Of a stretch of 7,604 bases of DNA, positions 5,986-7,604 are shown in pieces. A program made the position numbers and the translations under genes. The stretch lies in NCBI GenBank assembly GCA_937998045.1, contig CALKVG010000384.1, forward strand, positions 1 through 7,604, read 5' to 3'. The DNA is from an uncultured Myxococcales bacterium. Its GTDB lineage: Bacteria > Myxococcota_A > Polyangia > Polyangiales > Polyangiaceae. Every line of letters begins with the position of its first letter. Position 1 is the stretch's first letter. Under the pieces are notes generated by a model. That model saw only the letters and a program-made list of their open reading frames with translations. It was not told where the DNA came from and did not search any database.

Positions 5986-6789
5986 ATGCTAAGTACGATC
6001 CTCGAAGGTCTATCCCTTGTCGACACTGCCGGCCACCTCATCCTGGCGGCGACATTCTCATCGATGCTCCTCGGAATCGGGGCAAACCTCTTCCTTCGCG
6101 CGCAATACGCCGCTCTGGAAAGGGACCTGAAGCAGAACGGCGGACTCGACGCGGCGTTCCGCAACCGCGTGCTGAACCGGGTCCTTCGCGATGCGCAGGA
6201 GGCTCGCCATCGCTCGCACGACGTCAATACCCAGGGAATCATCGAGGAGAACTTCCAGGCAGAGCTCAAACCACTGCTCTTGGCGGAGCGCTTCGTCAAG
6301 GCGGCGACCGGACTGGTCATCATCCTTGGCCTCCTGGGCACCTTCTACGGACTGACGCTCTCGATCGGCAGGCTCGTTCACCTCGTGTCCGCGGACGCGG
6401 GCGGAGTGGCCGACGTTTCCCGGACGCTGACCGGCGGCTTGACGCAGGCGCTCGCAGGAATGGCCGTCGCGTTCTCCAACTCGCTCCTCGGTATCCTGTC
6501 CGCCGTCGTCCTCACGGTGGTCGGGATCGTCTCGAACGTCACGGACCGACGGGTCGCGTTCATGATCCAGATCGAGACGTTTCTCGACCGCGTCTTGGCC
6601 CTCCGGCCCTCAGCGGGAGGGGAGGCGCCACTCGATCGCAGCGTCTCGGAGTTCGGCCAATCGGTCGCGAGGCTGGAAAGCGCGGTCGCGCAGTTCGAGC
6701 GGGCGCTGAACGCCTTTGGCGCGGAGACGAAAGGCCTCCGAGAGTTCAGCGTGCGGATCGTCGGCTCGAAACCACCCGCCGGAGGCTGA
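5986..6789 (+). CDS. MotA/TolQ/ExbB-family proton channel subunit (ZorA-like candidate)
   Basis: 267 residues with the three-helix ExbB/ZorA-type layout. TM1 is at about 12-38, a charged cytoplasmic segment at 40-104, TM2 at 106-133 carrying the family signature GLLGTFYGLTLSI (115-127), and TM3 at about 157-184 carrying ALAGMAVAFSNSLLGILSA. A short cytoplasmic tail ends in an amphipathic helix (about 221-256, VARLESAVAQFERALNAF). Such subunits form a pentamer around two copies of a MotB/ExbD/ZorB partner and let protons drive their rotation. The partner gene starts 9 nt downstream, so the two are surely one operon. The FSNSLLGI stretch resembles ZorA-type proteins of Zorya defence, but the long intracellular tail typical of ZorA is missing. 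A TolQ/ExbB-like housekeeping role is less likely because the partner has an OmpA domain. The motor family is confident; Zorya assignment is a hypothesis. Confidence 0.88.
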   Translation: MLSTILEGLSLVDTAGHLILAATFSSMLLGIGANLFLRAQYAALERDLKQNGGLDAAFRNRVLNRVLRDAQEARHRSHDVNTQGIIEENFQAELKPLLLAERFVKAATGLVIILGLLGTFYGLTLSIGRLVHLVSADAGGVADVSRTLTGGLTQALAGMAVAFSNSLLGILSAVVLTVVGIVSNVTDRRVAFMIQIETFLDRVLALRPSAGGEAPLDRSVSEFGQSVARLESAVAQFERALNAFGAETKGLREFSVRIVGSKPPAGG

Positions 6790-6798
6790 GCGGCAGCG

Positions 6799-7559
6799 AT
6801 GCGTAACCGACGACCCCTGCTCTCGGATCACGAGGGAATCCGCGAAATCTGGCCCGCCTTCACCGACGTGATGTCGACGATGGCGCTGATTCTGTTCGTC
6901 CTGGTCCTCCTGGCTTACGTACGCAACCTGATGAGCAGCAAGCGTCTCGAAGCGTTTCAGCACCAGATCGCCACGTCGGAGCTAGAGCTTCGCGATCTGC
7001 ACGCAGAGATCGCAGCGCGCAAGGCCGAACTCGAAGCGTCTCGAGCCACCGTCCGCGATCAGGCGGGGACCATCGCGGACGCGAATCATCAGCTCGAAGC
7101 GCTGCGCGGACAGCTGCAGAGCGCGGCGGTCTTGCGGGTCGGCGTGCTGAGCAAGCTGAAACAAGCCATCGAGGCCGAGCTCGTCCAGACCGGCGACTCG
7201 GGCGCGCCGCTCGTTAGCATCGGTGACAACGGCAACATCGTCATCAACGAGAGCCTCGTCTTCGAGTACAATTCGTATTCGATCAAGAAGGACGCCAAAC
7301 CAATTCTCGACAGCCTCGCGAGGGCGCTCGGAAGAGTGCTGGCCGACGACGACGTTCGCGCGAACATCGACACGATTCTCATCCAGGGCCACACCGACAA
7401 GCGCGGGTCCGTGTCGTTCAATTGGGATTTGTCCGCGAAGCGAGCGACGGCCGTTCTCGATTACCTGTTCGAAACGAACAGGGTGCTCGCGGACTCGTAC
7501 GGGACCTACTTCGCGGCGGCGGCCTACTCGAAATTCCGACCCCTGGACGAGTCCGACGG
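6799..7559 (+). CDS. MotB/ZorB-like stator protein with OmpA-like domain, 3' end cut by adapter
   Basis: 253 full codons plus 2 nt up to the adapter, with no stop reached. The N-terminus is cytoplasmic and basic. One membrane helix follows at about 22-41 (FTDVMSTMALILFVLVLLAY), with Asp23 placed like the proton-binding Asp of MotB/ZorB (compare YADxMTAMM). Residues 46-110 are a Glu/Arg/Ala-rich coiled coil. From about 138 an OmpA-like peptidoglycan-binding domain begins: IVINESLVFEYNSYSIKKDA, then ILIQGHTDKRG (GHTD at 197-200), N208 and LSAKRA (211-216), the usual peptidoglycan-contact motif. The C-terminal end of the domain is cut off. With the channel subunit 9 nt upstream, it should form a wall-anchored proton-driven motor. 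ATG6799 is the only sensible start; GGAGG lies 13 nt upstream inside the end of the previous gene, which suggests translational coupling. TolR/ExbD and Agl gliding-motor partners lack an OmpA domain, so MotB- or ZorB-type is favoured. Confidence 0.88.
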
Positions 7560-7604
7560 CTGTCTCTTATACACATCTGACGCTGCCGACGATCTTACGC
7601 GTGT
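7560..7604 (-). other. Nextera/Tn5 sequencing adapter (artefact)
   Basis: This is the exact reverse complement of bases 1-45: mosaic end CTGTCTCTTATACACATCT (7560-7578), adapter (7579-7592), index (7593-7600) and GTGT. Having the same indexed arm at both ends suggests a long tagmented fragment amplified with one adapter, or an assembly that stopped at untrimmed adapters. Confidence 0.98.

Noticed and set aside
6982..7421. Minus-strand frames at the right end
   Set aside because: Antisense to the OmpA-domain protein, whose plus-strand frame is open to the adapter and carries GHTD and LSAKRA motifs.
1..7604. 45-bp perfect terminal inverted repeats as the ends of a transposon
   Set aside because: They are the Tn5 mosaic end plus Illumina Nextera adapter, index and P5 bases; no transposase is encoded.

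Overview
This is a 7.5 kb piece of GC-rich bacterial DNA (46-7559) flanked at both ends by the same 45-base Illumina Nextera/Tn5 adapter in inverted orientation. The source is probably a myxobacterium (Myxococcota, Polyangia-like). That assignment is an inference from high GC with GC-rich third codon positions, lipoproteins with Ser/Gly linkers and Cys-rich domains, and a di-heme oxidoreductase lipoprotein. No marker gene is present to prove it. The ends are library-fragment ends, so the first and last genes are cut by sample preparation and not by biology.

Layout: (1) 46-560, minus strand: N-terminal part of a lipoprotein-type S53 (sedolisin/kumamolisin) protease, signal region plus pro-domain only. 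(2) 561-1520: a 960-bp divergent intergenic region dominated by an unusual degenerate 21-bp repeat array of about 30 units. The left arm (695-987) reads on the minus strand and the right arm (983-1331) on the plus strand, meeting head-to-head at 983-987. (3) 1521-2381, plus strand: a secreted lipoprotein with a roughly 90-residue Ser/Gly linker and three Cys-rich repeats. (4) 2382-3039: 658 bp without a convincing gene. (5) 3040-4581: a di-heme CxxCH oxidoreductase (DHOR/DUF1111) lipoprotein, followed by a strong hairpin. (6) 4829-5815: a membrane-anchored, exported alpha/beta hydrolase. (7) 5986-6789 and 6799-7559+: a tightly coupled pair, a MotA/TolQ/ExbB-family proton-channel subunit followed by a MotB/ZorB-like protein with one membrane helix, a coiled coil and an OmpA-like peptidoglycan-binding domain, cut by the right-hand adapter.

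How they fit together: the first four proteins are all predicted to act in the envelope or periplasm (protease, Cys-rich lipoprotein, cytochrome c lipoprotein, anchored hydrolase). They are separated by long gaps or hairpins and look like single transcription units rather than one pathway. The last two form a two-gene operon for a proton-driven, peptidoglycan-anchored motor. Its architecture is that of MotAB and of the ZorA-ZorB core of Zorya anti-phage defence, but the effector genes that would settle this lie beyond the fragment.

The two observations most worth following up are the head-to-head 21-bp array and the truncated proton-channel/OmpA operon.
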